From: Marinobacterium rhizophilum DSM 18822
GTDB taxonomy: Bacteria; Pseudomonadota; Gammaproteobacteria; Pseudomonadales; Balneatricaceae
Direction: 5' to 3'
NCBI RefSeq assembly: GCF_000378045.1
Contig: NZ_KB899098.1
Coordinates: 101,995 to 165,994, forward strand
DNA length: 64,000 bases
Part shown: piece after piece, positions 29,356-39,389 of the stretch
Position numbering within the stretch: position 1 is the stretch's first letter
Layout: each line of letters begins with the position of its first letter
Notes under the pieces: model-generated
Told to the model about the DNA's origin: nothing
The model's input: only the letters and a program-made list of their open reading frames with translations
Databases searched by the model: none
Position numbers and translations under genes: made by a program

Positions 29356-30134
29356 CCGCCCCCCAGAAAGGTCGTGCTGATGAGATCCAGCGCATACTCG
29401 GCGATACGCTGATACTGCCCGAGAAAACCTCCCAGGCTGACCCAGGCGATAAGCAGTCCCATGAGCATGGTAAACGGAAAGCCGACGGCGAATATATTCA
29501 GCTGTGGCGCAGCCTTGGTGATGATGCCAAAGGAGAAGTTGATGATCAGCAAGGCAGTAACCGGCGGCAACGCCATCAACAGCGCGGCCGCGAACATCCA
29601 GCCACCGGTACGCACGATTTCAGAAAAGACAGCGGGACTCAGGCCCGCAAGCCCCACGGGAATACGCTCAAAACTCTGCGCCAGTGCATCGATCATCACC
29701 AGATGACCGTTCATCGCCAGAAACAGCAACATCACCAGCTGCAGATAAAACTGGCTCAGCACCACCACCGACACACCGTTGACCGGGTCAGACACCGAGG
29801 CAAAACCCAGTCCCATCTGGGTCGATATCAGCTGGCCACCCACCACAAAGACCTGCAGCATCAACTGCACCATGAACCCCATGGCGGCACCGATCAGGAT
29901 TTGCTGCGCAATCACCAGGTAACTTTCGACCGAAAAGGCTTCAAAGGACGGCATGGGGGGCAGCACCGGCAACAGCAGTACCGTCACGCCGAGGGCGAGC
30001 CCCAGGCGAATTCGCGGCGGTACCAGCCCGCTGCCGATCATCGGTATGGCCATAAAGAACGCGGCAATGCGAAACAGGGGCCAGAGGAAATCCGCCACCC
30101 ATTGCTCGATCTGCAACAGCCCGATCTCGAACAT
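29352..30134 (-). CDS. fliR: flagellar export protein FliR
   Basis: A 260-residue, six-helix membrane protein of the FliPQR core export gate. Family marks include FFMAIPMIGSGLVPPRIRLGLALGVT and the GFASVSDPVNGVSVVVLSQF loop. It starts 22 bp after fliQ and overlaps flhB by four bases. Length is normal. Confidence 0.95.
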   Translation of the reverse strand: MFEIGLLQIEQWVADFLWPLFRIAAFFMAIPMIGSGLVPPRIRLGLALGVTVLLLPVLPPMPSFEAFSVESYLVIAQQILIGAAMGFMVQLMLQVFVVGGQLISTQMGLGFASVSDPVNGVSVVVLSQFYLQLVMLLFLAMNGHLVMIDALAQSFERIPVGLAGLSPAVFSEIVRTGGWMFAAALLMALPPVTALLIINFSFGIITKAAPQLNIFAVGFPFTMLMGLLIAWVSLGGFLGQYQRIAEYALDLISTTFLGGG

Positions 30135-30156
30135 CAGCGGCGCCCCGGGCCCGGCA

Positions 30157-30432
30157 TTATCCGACCTGAATCATCTGGGGGATGGCGTCAAAGATCAGGC
30201 GAAAATGATCCAGCAGCCGGGTTACGATCCAGGGGCCGGCCCACATCACCATGCCGAGCGTGATGATCAGACGCGGCAGAAAGCTGAGCGTCTGCTCGTT
30301 TATCTGGGTGGCGGCCTGGAACATGGACACCACCAAGCCCACCATCAGGCTGGGCAGAATAATGACAGTCACCAGCAAAACCACCAGCCAAAGCGCCTCG
30401 CCGAAGAGGTCGAGCATCAGTTGCGGTGCCAT
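30157..30432 (-). CDS. fliQ: flagellar export protein FliQ
   Basis: A 91-residue protein with two membrane helices (about 12-38 and 52-74), four copies of which join FliP and FliR in the export gate. Conserved are LFGEALWLVVLLVTVIILPSLMVGLVVSMFQAATQINEQTL and the following SFLPRLI. It lies 53 bp after fliP and 22 bp before fliR. Confidence 0.95.
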   Translation of the reverse strand: MAPQLMLDLFGEALWLVVLLVTVIILPSLMVGLVVSMFQAATQINEQTLSFLPRLIITLGMVMWAGPWIVTRLLDHFRLIFDAIPQMIQVG

Positions 30433-30485
30433 TGTATCCTCCTGCCTCTATCCTCGGCCCCGCTCATCGCGGGTGCCACCGACTG

Positions 30486-31265
30486 TCAGAGTCCGAAACT
30501 GGTGGCGAGTGTCCCTACCACCATCACCCAGCCATCGACCAGCACAAACAGCATGATCTTGAAGGGCAGCGAAATAATCACCGGCGACAGCATCATCATA
30601 CCCATGGCCATGAGCACGCTGGCCACCACCAGATCGATCACCAGAAAGGGAATGAACAGCATGAAGCCGATCTGGAAAGCGGTTTTCAGCTCACTGGTCA
30701 CAAAGGCCGGCACAAGCACGGTAAAGGGTATTTCCTCCACCGAGTTGACCCGCGGCGTCTTGGACAGCCGCATGAACAGCTCCAGATCGCTTTCACGCGT
30801 TTGCATGGTCATGAAATCGCGAAATGGCGCCGCCGCGGCCTGTACCGCCTCCAGGGGTGCCAGCTGCTCGTTCAGGTAGGGCTGCACGGCCGCCGTATTT
30901 ACCCGCTCGATTACCGGCGTCATGATGAACAGGGTCAAAAACAGTGCCAGCCCCATCAGCACCTGGTTTGACGGTGTCTGCTGCAACCCCAGCGCCTGAC
31001 GCAGAATGGCGAAGACCACAATGATGCGGGTGAAGGCAGTCATCATCATCACCAGTGCCGGCAGGAACGTCAGCATGGTCATGAGCGCGAGTATCTGAAT
31101 CGTCACGCTGTAGCTGCTGCTGCCATCATCCGCCGTGGTGATATTCACCGCCGGTATGCCAACATCGGCCGCGCCTGCGGGCAACGCCAGCAGCAACAAC
31201 AGTGGCCAGAGCCACGCCAGGCGGTTGCGTCGCCACATTGCCGGCAACGATATCACCCTGGTCAT
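30486..31265 (-). CDS. fliP: flagellar export protein FliP
   Basis: A 259-residue export gate protein. A cleavable signal ([19 protein letters not shown]) precedes the family sequences [37 protein letters not shown] and the C-terminal [23 protein letters not shown]. The start overlaps fliO by four bases. The Met-rich gate segment (GMMMLSP) is present. Confidence 0.96.
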   Translation of the reverse strand: MTRVISLPAMWRRNRLAWLWPLLLLLALPAGAADVGIPAVNITTADDGSSSYSVTIQILALMTMLTFLPALVMMMTAFTRIIVVFAILRQALGLQQTPSNQVLMGLALFLTLFIMTPVIERVNTAAVQPYLNEQLAPLEAVQAAAAPFRDFMTMQTRESDLELFMRLSKTPRVNSVEEIPFTVLVPAFVTSELKTAFQIGFMLFIPFLVIDLVVASVLMAMGMMMLSPVIISLPFKIMLFVLVDGWVMVVGTLATSFGL

Positions 31266-31738
31266 TGACTCTCCTTGCGTTCCAGTGCTTCGCGCAGTTT
31301 TACGCCAAAACCAGCACTCGAGTCGTTGACCACCACCGGCTCATCAAAGCGCTGCAGCAGGCTAACCCGGCCGGGTGCGACGCCCAGCAGCAACTGCTTG
31401 CCACCGACCTCGATCAGCACGGCCTTTTCCCGCGTACCCAGTGGCAAGGCCGCGACGACTTTCAGGTGCCGGCCCTGCACCCCCAGGCCTGTAAATCGCT
31501 TGACCAGCCAGAGCACCAGCAGGATCGCCACTATGACAATCACCAGCCCCATCAGCAGCTGACCGAGCATGGCAAAGGACACCGGATCCTGCAGCGCAGG
31601 ACGCCCCACGGACTGCAGGGGCGACTGAGCCCCGGAGGCAACGTCCGGGACAGCACCGGCGATCGCGTCGGAGGCGGCCTGCCCCCGTGCTACGGGCACC
31701 GACAGCCAGGCGCACAGGAGTGTAAGGATGCGCAGCAT
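31262..31738 (-). CDS. fliO: flagellar export chaperone FliO
   Basis: A 158-residue membrane protein that stabilises FliP during gate assembly. A signal-like N-terminus ([18 protein letters not shown]) is followed by one membrane helix (about 59-80, [23 protein letters not shown]). The short cytoplasmic beta domain reads [36 protein letters not shown], the usual FliO signature. It is three bases from fliN and overlaps fliP by four. Confidence 0.92.
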   Translation of the reverse strand: MLRILTLLCAWLSVPVARGQAASDAIAGAVPDVASGAQSPLQSVGRPALQDPVSFAMLGQLLMGLVIVIVAILLVLWLVKRFTGLGVQGRHLKVVAALPLGTREKAVLIEVGGKQLLLGVAPGRVSLLQRFDEPVVVNDSSAGFGVKLREALERKESQ

Positions 31739-31741
31739 GGT

Positions 31742-32143
31742 CTAGCGCAGCTTCTTGATGCGTTCTTGCGGGCTGATCACGTCCGTCAGGCGAATGCCAT
31801 AACGCTCGTTCACAACCACCACCTCGCCATGGGCGATCAGGGTGCCGTTTACCTTCACATCCAGCGGCTCACCGGCCATGCGACCCAGCTCGATCACCGA
31901 GCCCTGACTGAGCTGCAGCAGATTGCGAATGGCAATTTCGGTGTTGCCCACTTCCATGGACAGCGTCACCGGTATATCCAGGATCACATCCAGCTTCGGA
32001 TCATTGATGGGCGTAGAGTCGTCTTTGAGCTCATCAAGTTCAACCGCCCGCGCCCCGGCTCCACCCGCCTGTTCGTCCATGGCGGCCGACCACTCGTCAC
32101 CCTTGCCCTGCGGGTCGTTGCCCGATTCCTTTACATCGCTCAT
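31742..32143 (-). CDS. fliN: flagellar motor switch protein FliN
   Basis: A 133-residue C-ring protein. A polar N-terminal tail (about 1-50) precedes a SpoA domain (about 55-133): LDVILDIPVTLSMEVGNTEIAIRNLLQLSQGSVIEL, then LDVKVNGTLIAHGEVVVVNERYGIRLTDVIS. It follows fliM by 92 bp, which is wider than other gaps in this operon, but I see no promoter or terminator there. Confidence 0.96.
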   Translation of the reverse strand: MSDVKESGNDPQGKGDEWSAAMDEQAGGAGARAVELDELKDDSTPINDPKLDVILDIPVTLSMEVGNTEIAIRNLLQLSQGSVIELGRMAGEPLDVKVNGTLIAHGEVVVVNERYGIRLTDVISPQERIKKLR

Positions 32144-32235
32144 CTGTAGCTGTACTCCAAGGTCCGTCGGCGGGGCCTTTTTGCTTGTGGATGGAGTTTG
32201 CGGATCAGACCCGGATTCCGGGCGCCCTTATGGGC

Positions 32236-33216
32236 TTAATCCGTCGTTTTGACTTGATCAATTATCTTTACCGCCAGGTTGGATCTGGACACCCCCAGGC
32301 GGCAACTGAAGGTCGGTACTCCGGCGGCGCGCAGAATCAGCTCCTCTGGAATATCCACCGGGATTACATCGCCGACTTCCAGCGCCATCACATCGCGCAG
32401 GGTCATTTCCCGCTCGGCCAGCTGCAGGTTGAGATCCACATCGGCCGACATGATGTCACGGCGCAATGCCTGCATCCAGCGCTCGTCCCCTTCGCGCTCG
32501 GCGGGCTGATAGCTCGAAACCAGCAGGTCACGAATCGGCTCCAGCATGGCGTAGGGCATGGTGACCTGCAGCTCGCCGCTGCCGCCCTCGAGATCCACCT
32601 GGAAGGTACTGACCACCACCACCTCGGTCGGACTGACCACATTCGCCATGGCCGGATTCATTTCGTGCCCGACGTGCTCGAAGTGGAGGTTCATCAGCGG
32701 ACGCCAGGCCTCTGCAAGGTCTGCGAATAGCTGGTCCAGTACCTTGCGTACCAGCCGGGTTTCGGTCGGGGTAAAATCACGACCTTCAATCTTGGCCTGA
32801 CGGCCATCACCGCCAAAGAAGTTATCGACCAGTTTAAAGACCAGCTTGGCATCCAGGATAAAGAGCGCGGTACCCTTGAGCGGCATGGCTTTCACCAGGT
32901 TCATGCTGGTCGGCAGATAGAGCGTATGCACGTAGTCGCCGTACTTCATGACCTGCACGGTACCGACCGTCACATCCACAGTACGGCGCAGCAGGTTGAA
33001 CAGCGTCAGGCGGGTATGGCGGGCAAAACGCTCGTTGATCAGCTCCAGCGCCGGCATGCGCCCACGCACGATCCGTTCCTGGTTCGCCAGGTCGTAGGAC
33101 TTTACACCACCGGACTCGAGCTCCTCTGCTTCGTCGCCGGTACCGATGTCACCATCGTCCACGCCGTGAAGCAGGGCATCAATTTCATCCTGTGACAGCA
33201 GATCTTTAACCGACAT
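32236..33216 (-). CDS. fliM: flagellar motor switch protein FliM
   Basis: A 326-residue C-ring protein. The N-terminal CheY-binding peptide (VKDLLSQDEIDALLHGV) is intact even though no cheY is in this window. The CheC-like middle domain (about 45-230) and the C-terminal SpoA domain (about 250-322) are complete. It lies 17 bp after fliL. The intact CheY peptide implies that chemotaxis genes exist elsewhere in the genome. Confidence 0.97.
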   Translation of the reverse strand: MSVKDLLSQDEIDALLHGVDDGDIGTGDEAEELESGGVKSYDLANQERIVRGRMPALELINERFARHTRLTLFNLLRRTVDVTVGTVQVMKYGDYVHTLYLPTSMNLVKAMPLKGTALFILDAKLVFKLVDNFFGGDGRQAKIEGRDFTPTETRLVRKVLDQLFADLAEAWRPLMNLHFEHVGHEMNPAMANVVSPTEVVVVSTFQVDLEGGSGELQVTMPYAMLEPIRDLLVSSYQPAEREGDERWMQALRRDIMSADVDLNLQLAEREMTLRDVMALEVGDVIPVDIPEELILRAAGVPTFSCRLGVSRSNLAVKIIDQVKTTD

Positions 33217-33233
33217 GCGTGCCGCCTATTCCA

Positions 33234-33767
33234 TTACTGCATGACAAAGCTGGTAAACAGGAGGGCTTCCACACCGGGGCGCCCTATTTTTTCCTGCATG
33301 AATTCCTGTATCACCTGAAGCCCTTGCGCCTTGAGCTGCAATTTCCCGCCCACTGTCAGCAACGATTCAAAAGGCTGTGCGCGGAAAAGCTCGTTCAGTT
33401 TGGCGACAACCCGGGGCATGTGCAGAGTCAGCACCTCTACCACTTCCGGGTCGCGGCTTTTAGCCTCGATATGGACTTGCAGCATGTGTCGTTTGCCGTC
33501 TTGCGAGGCCAGGGTCACGACAAACATCGGCTGCCCTTCCAGTGTGCGGACCTTGGTATAGAGCGCCTTGGCCTTGACCGCGGGCGCTGTCTCGACAGGG
33601 GTTTGGGCATCATCGCCACCGGTAAACATGAAGAATGCCGCCATGCCGCCGCCACCGACCAGTAATGCAACCAGCACGACCGCGGCCATCACCAGGTGTC
33701 TGGAGATTCCCGCCTTGCCAGCGGCCTTGTCCGTCGCCCCGTCTACCCTGTCTGTATCCTGTGCCAT
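33234..33767 (-). CDS. fliL: flagellar basal body protein FliL
   Basis: A 177-residue single-pass protein that surrounds and supports the stators. I chose the ATG at 33767, which has GGAG six bases upstream; a GTG 12 bases before it is the alternative. A polar cytoplasmic start is followed by a helix (about 26-49, HLVMAAVVLVALLVGGGGMAAFFMF) and a periplasmic stomatin-like domain ending KIGRPGVEALLFTSFVMQ, as in other FliL proteins. It opens the fliLMNOPQR-flhB stretch. Confidence 0.93.
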   Translation of the reverse strand: MAQDTDRVDGATDKAAGKAGISRHLVMAAVVLVALLVGGGGMAAFFMFTGGDDAQTPVETAPAVKAKALYTKVRTLEGQPMFVVTLASQDGKRHMLQVHIEAKSRDPEVVEVLTLHMPRVVAKLNELFRAQPFESLLTVGGKLQLKAQGLQVIQEFMQEKIGRPGVEALLFTSFVMQ

Positions 33768-33847
33768 CTGTCTCTCCACCTACCCGGAGGCCTAATATAA
33801 CACACTGATTTTTAGGCTCTATCAAAGACTCAGCCCGCTGCGCAGGT

Positions 33848-35623
33848 TCAGGCGTAGTCATCCACCAGGGAGCGACCGGCGGACCTCACAGACGGTGCCG
33901 CCGGCGTCGGATCATCATCCGATTCCGCCATCAGCCCGGCGGCGCTGCCGGATTCAGGCGCAGAACGATCACGACGCTGCGAATCATCGGCTACCGAGCT
34001 GTTTTCAAGGTTAAGCCCCTGCTCCGCCAGCATCTCGCGCAGGCGCGGCATCTGCTGCTCCAGGGCATCCCTCACATGGGCATGGGGGGAACTGAAGCTC
34101 AGGCTGGCCTGGTCCTGATGCAGCTGCAGGCGCACGTGCAGCGTGCCGAGTTCGGGTGGATCCAGTCGAATCTCGGCCACCTGCATATTGCCCGCCGTCA
34201 TCAAAAGCACCCGCTCCGAAATAGCCTGCCCCCAGGCCGCATTGCCCTGAGAAAGCCCCTGGGGAAGACCGGGAGAAAGCCCGGGCGGCATCGCCGGCAA
34301 CTGCGCCGGACCCGGCGCAGGCATCAGCCCCGCTGCGGTGCGAAGCCCCTCGAGCGCGCCTCGCCCCACCGCTGCCTGCAGCACACCGTCATCCGCCGGC
34401 AACGCCTGCGCGCTATCGCTACCGCCCGCCGGACGCGTCAGTGCATCCACCCCGTTCAGCCGCATTCGGGTCTGCTCGAGTGCCACGTCGGTCGACATTC
34501 CCGTGGAAAGCCCGGGCGCGGGCGCGGACGGCAACTCAGCCCCCACCCCCGGCAGCGTCACGGGCCGCGGTTCAGCCGCATTATTGGCAGGCGTCATATC
34601 AAGCCGACGTTGCTGCGCTTCCAGTGCCTGCTGTACGGCCGGCGGCAACGCCTGTCCGGCTTCGCGCTGAATCGCGTTCATCAGCGATTGAACATTCGAC
34701 GGTAGCGGTGCCGGCTCGGCTGCAGCCACCTGGGTGACTGCGGCGCCGTCATCCATCCCAGCGGCATCCTGGCGCTTCGCAGCCAAACCCGGCACTGTGC
34801 CTGTGGGGGTCTCAACCAAGGCCTCAGCGGTGCTATCAAAACCTGCACCCGCCGGCAGTACCACGCCAGGTCCAACTGTGCCAGACCCAGCGGCTACCAC
34901 CGCTGCCGGCAATGGCGCAATAGCCGGCGCAGCCGCCCCATCAGCGGGCTCGGCGGCCGGCGATGCCATGTTCATCTGCACAGGTGCTGCCCCCCCTGCC
35001 GACGCCGAATCGAAGGAGGCGCTTACCGACCGGTCGCTCTGCGCAAGCGGCTGAAGAAACGCAGGGCCTTCTGGCGACAACGTGCCGGCAGGCTCGAGCG
35101 CCGGTTCTGCCTCAGATAAAGACCACTTCCCATCAAGGGACTGTGTGCGGGAAGTCTGTGCTGCCACGGCACCTTCGCGCACGTCGCCAACCGCGGCGCT
35201 TATATTAGCGGCACTGGCATTAGCGACACTGGCATCAGCGGCACGCGACTGGGCGCGCATCGATGCAAAAGGTACGCCCTGCTCTTGCCCGGCCTCTGCA
35301 TGGAGCTCTGCACGGACTTCGACATGAGCCTCTATTGAGGCCGCTACCTGAGCGGTGACATCCGCCCGGGTCTCCTGCCCCTCTGGCGCCAGAGTGTCAG
35401 GATCCGCGCCGAGTGCTCGCGCTGAGTCAGGCAGGCTCTTGCCGGTTCCTGGCTCAGGCGGCAGCACTGCAGCGACCTGCGGCAATCTTTCGCCGCCGAC
35501 GCGTTCGCCCGCCAGCACATCAGAAAAACGTTGCGCGCCCGCAGCAGGCACCATCCCCGCGGGCCGCGCAGCGGATTGGGGTACACGACTGGCAGAGGTA
35601 ACCGACAACAGAGGGGCAACCAT
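33848..35623 (-). CDS. fliK: flagellar hook-length control protein FliK
   Basis: A 591-residue secreted ruler protein that sets hook length and triggers the FlhB switch. I chose the ATG at 35623 (MVAPLLSVTSASRVPQ). A longer frame would start at 35713 but runs through the putative promoter region. Residues 1-440 are low-complexity Ala/Pro/Gly/Glu-rich sequence. The C-terminal domain (about 460-560) includes ISERVLLMTAGNMQVAEIRLDPPELGTLHVRL, the conserved FliK fold. A tail rich in Ser and Asp follows. It lies between fliJ and fliL, as usual. Confidence 0.92.
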   Translation of the reverse strand: MVAPLLSVTSASRVPQSAARPAGMVPAAGAQRFSDVLAGERVGGERLPQVAAVLPPEPGTGKSLPDSARALGADPDTLAPEGQETRADVTAQVAASIEAHVEVRAELHAEAGQEQGVPFASMRAQSRAADASVANASAANISAAVGDVREGAVAAQTSRTQSLDGKWSLSEAEPALEPAGTLSPEGPAFLQPLAQSDRSVSASFDSASAGGAAPVQMNMASPAAEPADGAAAPAIAPLPAAVVAAGSGTVGPGVVLPAGAGFDSTAEALVETPTGTVPGLAAKRQDAAGMDDGAAVTQVAAAEPAPLPSNVQSLMNAIQREAGQALPPAVQQALEAQQRRLDMTPANNAAEPRPVTLPGVGAELPSAPAPGLSTGMSTDVALEQTRMRLNGVDALTRPAGGSDSAQALPADDGVLQAAVGRGALEGLRTAAGLMPAPGPAQLPAMPPGLSPGLPQGLSQGNAAWGQAISERVLLMTAGNMQVAEIRLDPPELGTLHVRLQLHQDQASLSFSSPHAHVRDALEQQMPRLREMLAEQGLNLENSSVADDSQRRDRSAPESGSAAGLMAESDDDPTPAAPSVRSAGRSLVDDYA

Positions 35624-35658
35624 GGCAGCTCCAAATTGATAACAACTGCCAGGACCTA

Positions 35659-35674
35659 TGCAGTTTGCAGGCCA
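35659..35674 (-). promoter_or_regulatory. candidate sigma-54 promoter for fliK
   Basis: The minus strand reads TGGCCTGCAAACTGCA, with the GG and GC dinucleotides ten bases apart and the same TTGGC-N7 spacing as the fliE and flhA promoters. The -12 box is CTGC rather than TTGC, so this is weaker. It lies 36 bases before the fliK ATG. Confidence 0.45.
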
Positions 35675-35768
35675 ATCAGCCTGCCGATTTGCCACAAGGT
35701 CAGCCAGAGCCACGCATTCGAACGATTACAGTGGCGGCAGCAGCATGATGCCCAGACCAGCGCACGCG

Positions 35769-36212
35769 TCAGATAAAGGGCGGGCGTGTGCGCTGCGAGC
35801 GCTCGTCGAGCTCCTTCTGCAGCTGTTTTTCAGCGTCTGCCCGCTCCTGCGTCAATGCCCGCTCGGTCAGGTTTTGCATGGCACACTGGTGACCATACAT
35901 CTGGCGCCAGTACTGCTCGACCTGCTCCAGCTGCTCGGCGTTGGTTTTCATCGTGTCACGGTGCTGGCGAATACTGGCTTCGATTTTCTCGACGAAGGCC
36001 CGAGCCATCAACATCTGGCCCACCGCGACGCCCGCCTGGCCCTGTTGCTGGAATTGCTGCTGGTATTCGGTGAGGAATTGCTCCAGCTGCACCAGCGTCG
36101 CCTCGCCCTGCGCCACACGTTGCTGGCTGTCGGCCAGAAACTGGTCCGCCTGGCGCTTCTTGCGCTGCGCCAGATCCTGCAGCAGCGCCATGCGCTGGGA
36201 ACGCTTCTTCAT
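35769..36212 (-). CDS. fliJ: flagellar export protein FliJ
   Basis: A 147-residue coiled-coil protein that acts as the stalk of the FliI ATPase and a chaperone-escort factor. Almost the whole length is heptad-like, with repeated Gln and Glu ([27 protein letters not shown]). No membrane segment. It overlaps fliI by four bases. Assignment rests on length, the [18 protein letters not shown] start and its place after fliI. Confidence 0.9.
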   Translation of the reverse strand: MKKRSQRMALLQDLAQRKKRQADQFLADSQQRVAQGEATLVQLEQFLTEYQQQFQQQGQAGVAVGQMLMARAFVEKIEASIRQHRDTMKTNAEQLEQVEQYWRQMYGHQCAMQNLTERALTQERADAEKQLQKELDERSQRTRPPFI

Positions 36213-37594
36213 CGCCGTACTCCGGCAACGGGCGCAACCGCCGCCTTATTGCCCATGGTCGGCTTGGGCGGCGGCGACAGTACCATCGACAGTTCCTGGA
36301 TACACTGCGCCATCGGCTTGGCCTCGCTCAGGCTCTGCTGCAAAAAGCTGCGCAGCACCGGCATGCGCTCGATGGCAAAGTCCGTATCGGCATCGCTGCC
36401 CTTGCTGTAGGCACCCACGGTAATCAGGTCTTCATTTTGCTGGTAACGCGACATCAATTGCTTGAACCGCATGGCCAGCGCCAGGTGGGACTCCCCCACG
36501 ATGGCGGGCATCGCCCGGCTGATCGAGGCCTCGACATCAATGGCCGGATAATGCCCCTGCTCAGCCAGCCGGCGTGACAGCACCACGTGTCCATCCAGAA
36601 TCGCCCGGGCGGCATCGGCCACCGGATCCTGCTGATCGTCACCTTCGGTCAGTACGGTATAAAAGGCGGTAATGGAGCCACCGCCACTGGCGCCATTGCC
36701 GGCCCGCTCTACCAGGCGTGGCAGCTTGGCAAAGACCGAGGGCGGATAGCCCTTGGTCGCCGGCGGCTCCCCCACGGCCAGGGCGATTTCGCGCTGAGCC
36801 TGGGCGTAGCGGGTGAGGGAATCCATCAGCAACAGCACATTGCGCCCCTGGGCGCGGAAATACTCGGCAATGCGGGTCGCCAGCTGCGCGGCGCGCAGGC
36901 GCATCAGGGGAGAATCGTCAGCGGGGGACGCCACCACCACCGATCGCGCCAGTCCCGCCGCACCCAGGTTGTGCTCGATGAATTCCTTTACTTCGCGGCC
37001 GCGTTCGCCGATCAGGCCCACGACGATAATGTCTGCTTCGGTATAGCGGGTCATCATGCCCAGCAGAACCGACTTGCCCACGCCGCTGCCGGCAAACAGG
37101 CCCAGTCGCTGGCCGCGCCCCACCGTAAGCAAGGCGTTGATGGCACGAATACCCACATCCAGCGTCTGCTCGATCGGGTGTCGCTCCAGCGGGTTGATCA
37201 GCTCCCCGGCCAGGGAAACCCGCGCGGTGGCCTCAACCGGCCCCTTGCCGTCCAGTGGCTTGCCGACGCCGTTGAGCACCCGGCCCAGCAGACCCTCGCC
37301 GACATCCACCTGCCCCGCCCCGCCCAGGGGTGTGATACGCGCCCCCGGCTGCAGGCCGTCGATGCTGTCCAGCGGCATCAGGTAGATGCGGTCCCCCGAG
37401 AACCCCACCACTTCGGCCTCGACGCGCACACCGGGGCGCACCTGGATCTCGCAGTTATCACCAATGGCGACCTGCAGACCCACGGCTTCGAGCGTCAAAC
37501 CGATCAGGCGGGTAATGCGGCCTTCCACCAGCGGGCGTACCGCAGCGTATCGAAGGTCCAGATGGCGTTGCATGCGCTGCAGCAGTCGGGACAT
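36209..37594 (-). CDS. fliI: flagellum-specific ATP synthase FliI
   Basis: A 461-residue F1-beta-like ATPase that powers loading of flagellar export substrates. Walker [16 protein letters not shown] lies near residue 165, followed by [20 protein letters not shown], Walker [20 protein letters not shown] and [26 protein letters not shown]. It begins 15 bp after fliH and overlaps fliJ by four bases. The C-terminal end ([15 protein letters not shown]) is slightly extended. Confidence 0.96.
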   Translation of the reverse strand: MSRLLQRMQRHLDLRYAAVRPLVEGRITRLIGLTLEAVGLQVAIGDNCEIQVRPGVRVEAEVVGFSGDRIYLMPLDSIDGLQPGARITPLGGAGQVDVGEGLLGRVLNGVGKPLDGKGPVEATARVSLAGELINPLERHPIEQTLDVGIRAINALLTVGRGQRLGLFAGSGVGKSVLLGMMTRYTEADIIVVGLIGERGREVKEFIEHNLGAAGLARSVVVASPADDSPLMRLRAAQLATRIAEYFRAQGRNVLLLMDSLTRYAQAQREIALAVGEPPATKGYPPSVFAKLPRLVERAGNGASGGGSITAFYTVLTEGDDQQDPVADAARAILDGHVVLSRRLAEQGHYPAIDVEASISRAMPAIVGESHLALAMRFKQLMSRYQQNEDLITVGAYSKGSDADTDFAIERMPVLRSFLQQSLSEAKPMAQCIQELSMVLSPPPKPTMGNKAAVAPVAGVRR

Positions 37595-37609
37595 GGCGTC
37601 AAAAATCCG

Positions 37610-38362
37610 TCAGTTCGTGCTGTCATCGCGCCCGGCCTCGGCCAGACGCGACAGCAGTTGATCGGCGGCCTGACGAAAGCGGCTCTCGACGCGACTGTCG
37701 ACCTGGCAATTGGCGGTTTTAATCAGGCAGCCACCGGCACTGATGCTTCCGTCGGGTACCAGCTCGCGATCATCCTGCGCCTCCACCAGCGGCTGCAGCA
37801 GCACTTCATCTTCAGGGTTGACATGGATGCGGACGGCACCCCTTTCGCTGGGCAGCTGTGCCAGTGCGTCCTGTACGGCCTGCAGGATCAATTGCGGCTG
37901 ACTGGTGAGCTCATGCCCGGTGACGGCCCTGGCAAGATTACTCACAAGACCCAGCAGGCACTGTTCCAGCTGCGCACTTTGCTGCGCCAGCGGCGCCTCC
38001 AGTTCGTCCAGCATCTGCGCCAGGCGCCCGAGGGAACGGTCGATCTCGGCCTTGCCCTGCTGCAGCCCTTCGGCATGCCCCTTGCGCCGCCCCTCTTCCA
38101 GCCCCTTGTCGAGCCCCTCACGATAACCTTCATCCAGCCCTTCCTGGCGCGCCTCATCGGTAATGCGCTCCAGTTCGGCCAGCGTCATCTTGGCGCCGCC
38201 AAACAGCTGCTCCTCAGGCTCCAGCTGCTCCTCTACCGCCGAATCCTGCCGCTGCACCAGGGCGACCAGGTGCGAGCCCTGCACCCGGGGCAACTGCCAG
38301 GGCAGCACCAGGCCCACATCGGCGGCGGGGATACGTGTCGGCTTTTTGTCGGATGAGTTCAT
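37610..38362 (-). CDS. fliH: flagellar assembly protein FliH
   Basis: A 250-residue stator-like regulator of FliI. The central part carries the GxxxG-type helix (EARQEGLDEGYREGLDKGLEEGRRKGHAEGLQQG, about residues 90-123), the classic FliH glycine repeat. The C-terminal domain (about 130-240) resembles the V-type ATPase E subunit. It lies seven bases after fliG and 15 before fliI. Confidence 0.94.
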   Translation of the reverse strand: MNSSDKKPTRIPAADVGLVLPWQLPRVQGSHLVALVQRQDSAVEEQLEPEEQLFGGAKMTLAELERITDEARQEGLDEGYREGLDKGLEEGRRKGHAEGLQQGKAEIDRSLGRLAQMLDELEAPLAQQSAQLEQCLLGLVSNLARAVTGHELTSQPQLILQAVQDALAQLPSERGAVRIHVNPEDEVLLQPLVEAQDDRELVPDGSISAGGCLIKTANCQVDSRVESRFRQAADQLLSRLAEAGRDDSTN

Positions 38363-38369
38363 AAGGGCC

Positions 38370-39389
38370 TCAGATCAGTTCCTCGCCACTGCCGGCGAGC
38401 ATGATCTCGCCATCATCGGCCAGGCGACGTGCCACTGTGAGGATTTCTTTCTGCGCGGCTTCCACTTCACTGACACGGACCGGACCCTTGGACTCAAGGT
38501 CATCGCGCAGCAGTTCGGCAGCCCGTTTGGACATGTTCTTGAATATTTTTTCCTGCAGCGCGGTATCGGCGCCTTTTAGCGCAACAACCAGCAGATCCGT
38601 GGACACTTCGCGCAGCAGTACCTGCACGCCCTTGTCGTCCAGGTCCTGCAGGTTGTCGAACACGAACATCAGATCGGCAATCTGCGATGCCAGTCCCTCA
38701 TCGGCCTCGCGGATGCCATCCATGACCTCGGCCTCCACGCTGCTGTCGATAAAGTTCATGATGCTCGCCGTCGCCTTGACCCCACCCAGGGTCGAGGTCT
38801 GGCTGCTCGAGCCACCCCGGCCGGTAAACTGGGCTTCGAACATGTCGTTCAGTTCCTGCAGTGCCTGGGGCTGTATCTGGTCCAGCGCCGAGACGCGCAT
38901 CAGAATATCGAGCCGTGCCCGATCATCGAAATAGGTCAGCACATGGGCCGCCTGATCCGGGTCGAGGTAAGCGACCACTACGGCCTGAATCTGCGGGTGC
39001 TCGAAGCGAATGGTTTCGGCAATCTGGCGCGACTCCATCCAGCGCAACGTATCGAGCCCCGAGGTATTGGTGCTCATCAGGATGCGATCGATCAGGGTCT
39101 TGGCCTTTTCCTCGCCCAGCGCCTGGTTCAGCATGGCGCGGATATAGCGATCGTTGTTGATACCGATGCCCGTCTGATCACTGACCACGTGCATAAAATC
39201 GGACACCACCGCTTCAACCTGCGACTGGGGCACGTTGTTCAGGCGCGTCATGGCATAGCCGATGCGCTGCACTTCCTTGGGACCCAGGTGTTTCAGCACC
39301 TCGGCTGCATCCGCCTCACCCAGGCTGATCAGCAGAATCGCAGCCTTTTCAATGTCATCCAGGGCGCCGCCCCCGGCTTCATCACTCAT
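38370..39389 (-). CDS. fliG: flagellar motor switch protein FliG
   Basis: A 339-residue C-ring protein. The N-domain (about 10-105) binds FliF, the middle domain carries the EHPQ motif (FEHPQIQAVVVAYLDPDQAAHVL), and the C-domain (about 240-335) has the torque helix with charged residues (FKNMSKRAAELLRDDLESKGPVRVSEVEAAQKEIL). It overlaps fliF by eight bases. Confidence 0.97.
   Translation of the reverse strand: MSDEAGGGALDDIEKAAILLISLGEADAAEVLKHLGPKEVQRIGYAMTRLNNVPQSQVEAVVSDFMHVVSDQTGIGINNDRYIRAMLNQALGEEKAKTLIDRILMSTNTSGLDTLRWMESRQIAETIRFEHPQIQAVVVAYLDPDQAAHVLTYFDDRARLDILMRVSALDQIQPQALQELNDMFEAQFTGRGGSSSQTSTLGGVKATASIMNFIDSSVEAEVMDGIREADEGLASQIADLMFVFDNLQDLDDKGVQVLLREVSTDLLVVALKGADTALQEKIFKNMSKRAAELLRDDLESKGPVRVSEVEAAQKEILTVARRLADDGEIMLAGSGEELI

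Noticed and set aside
36587..38356. Long open frame on the plus strand across fliI and fliH (589 codons), and similar ones opposite ligA, ccmF, zipA, flhA, fliF and acs
   Set aside because: They are antisense shadows of GC-rich genes with clear families on the other strand; their translations are His/Gln/Arg-rich with no domain.
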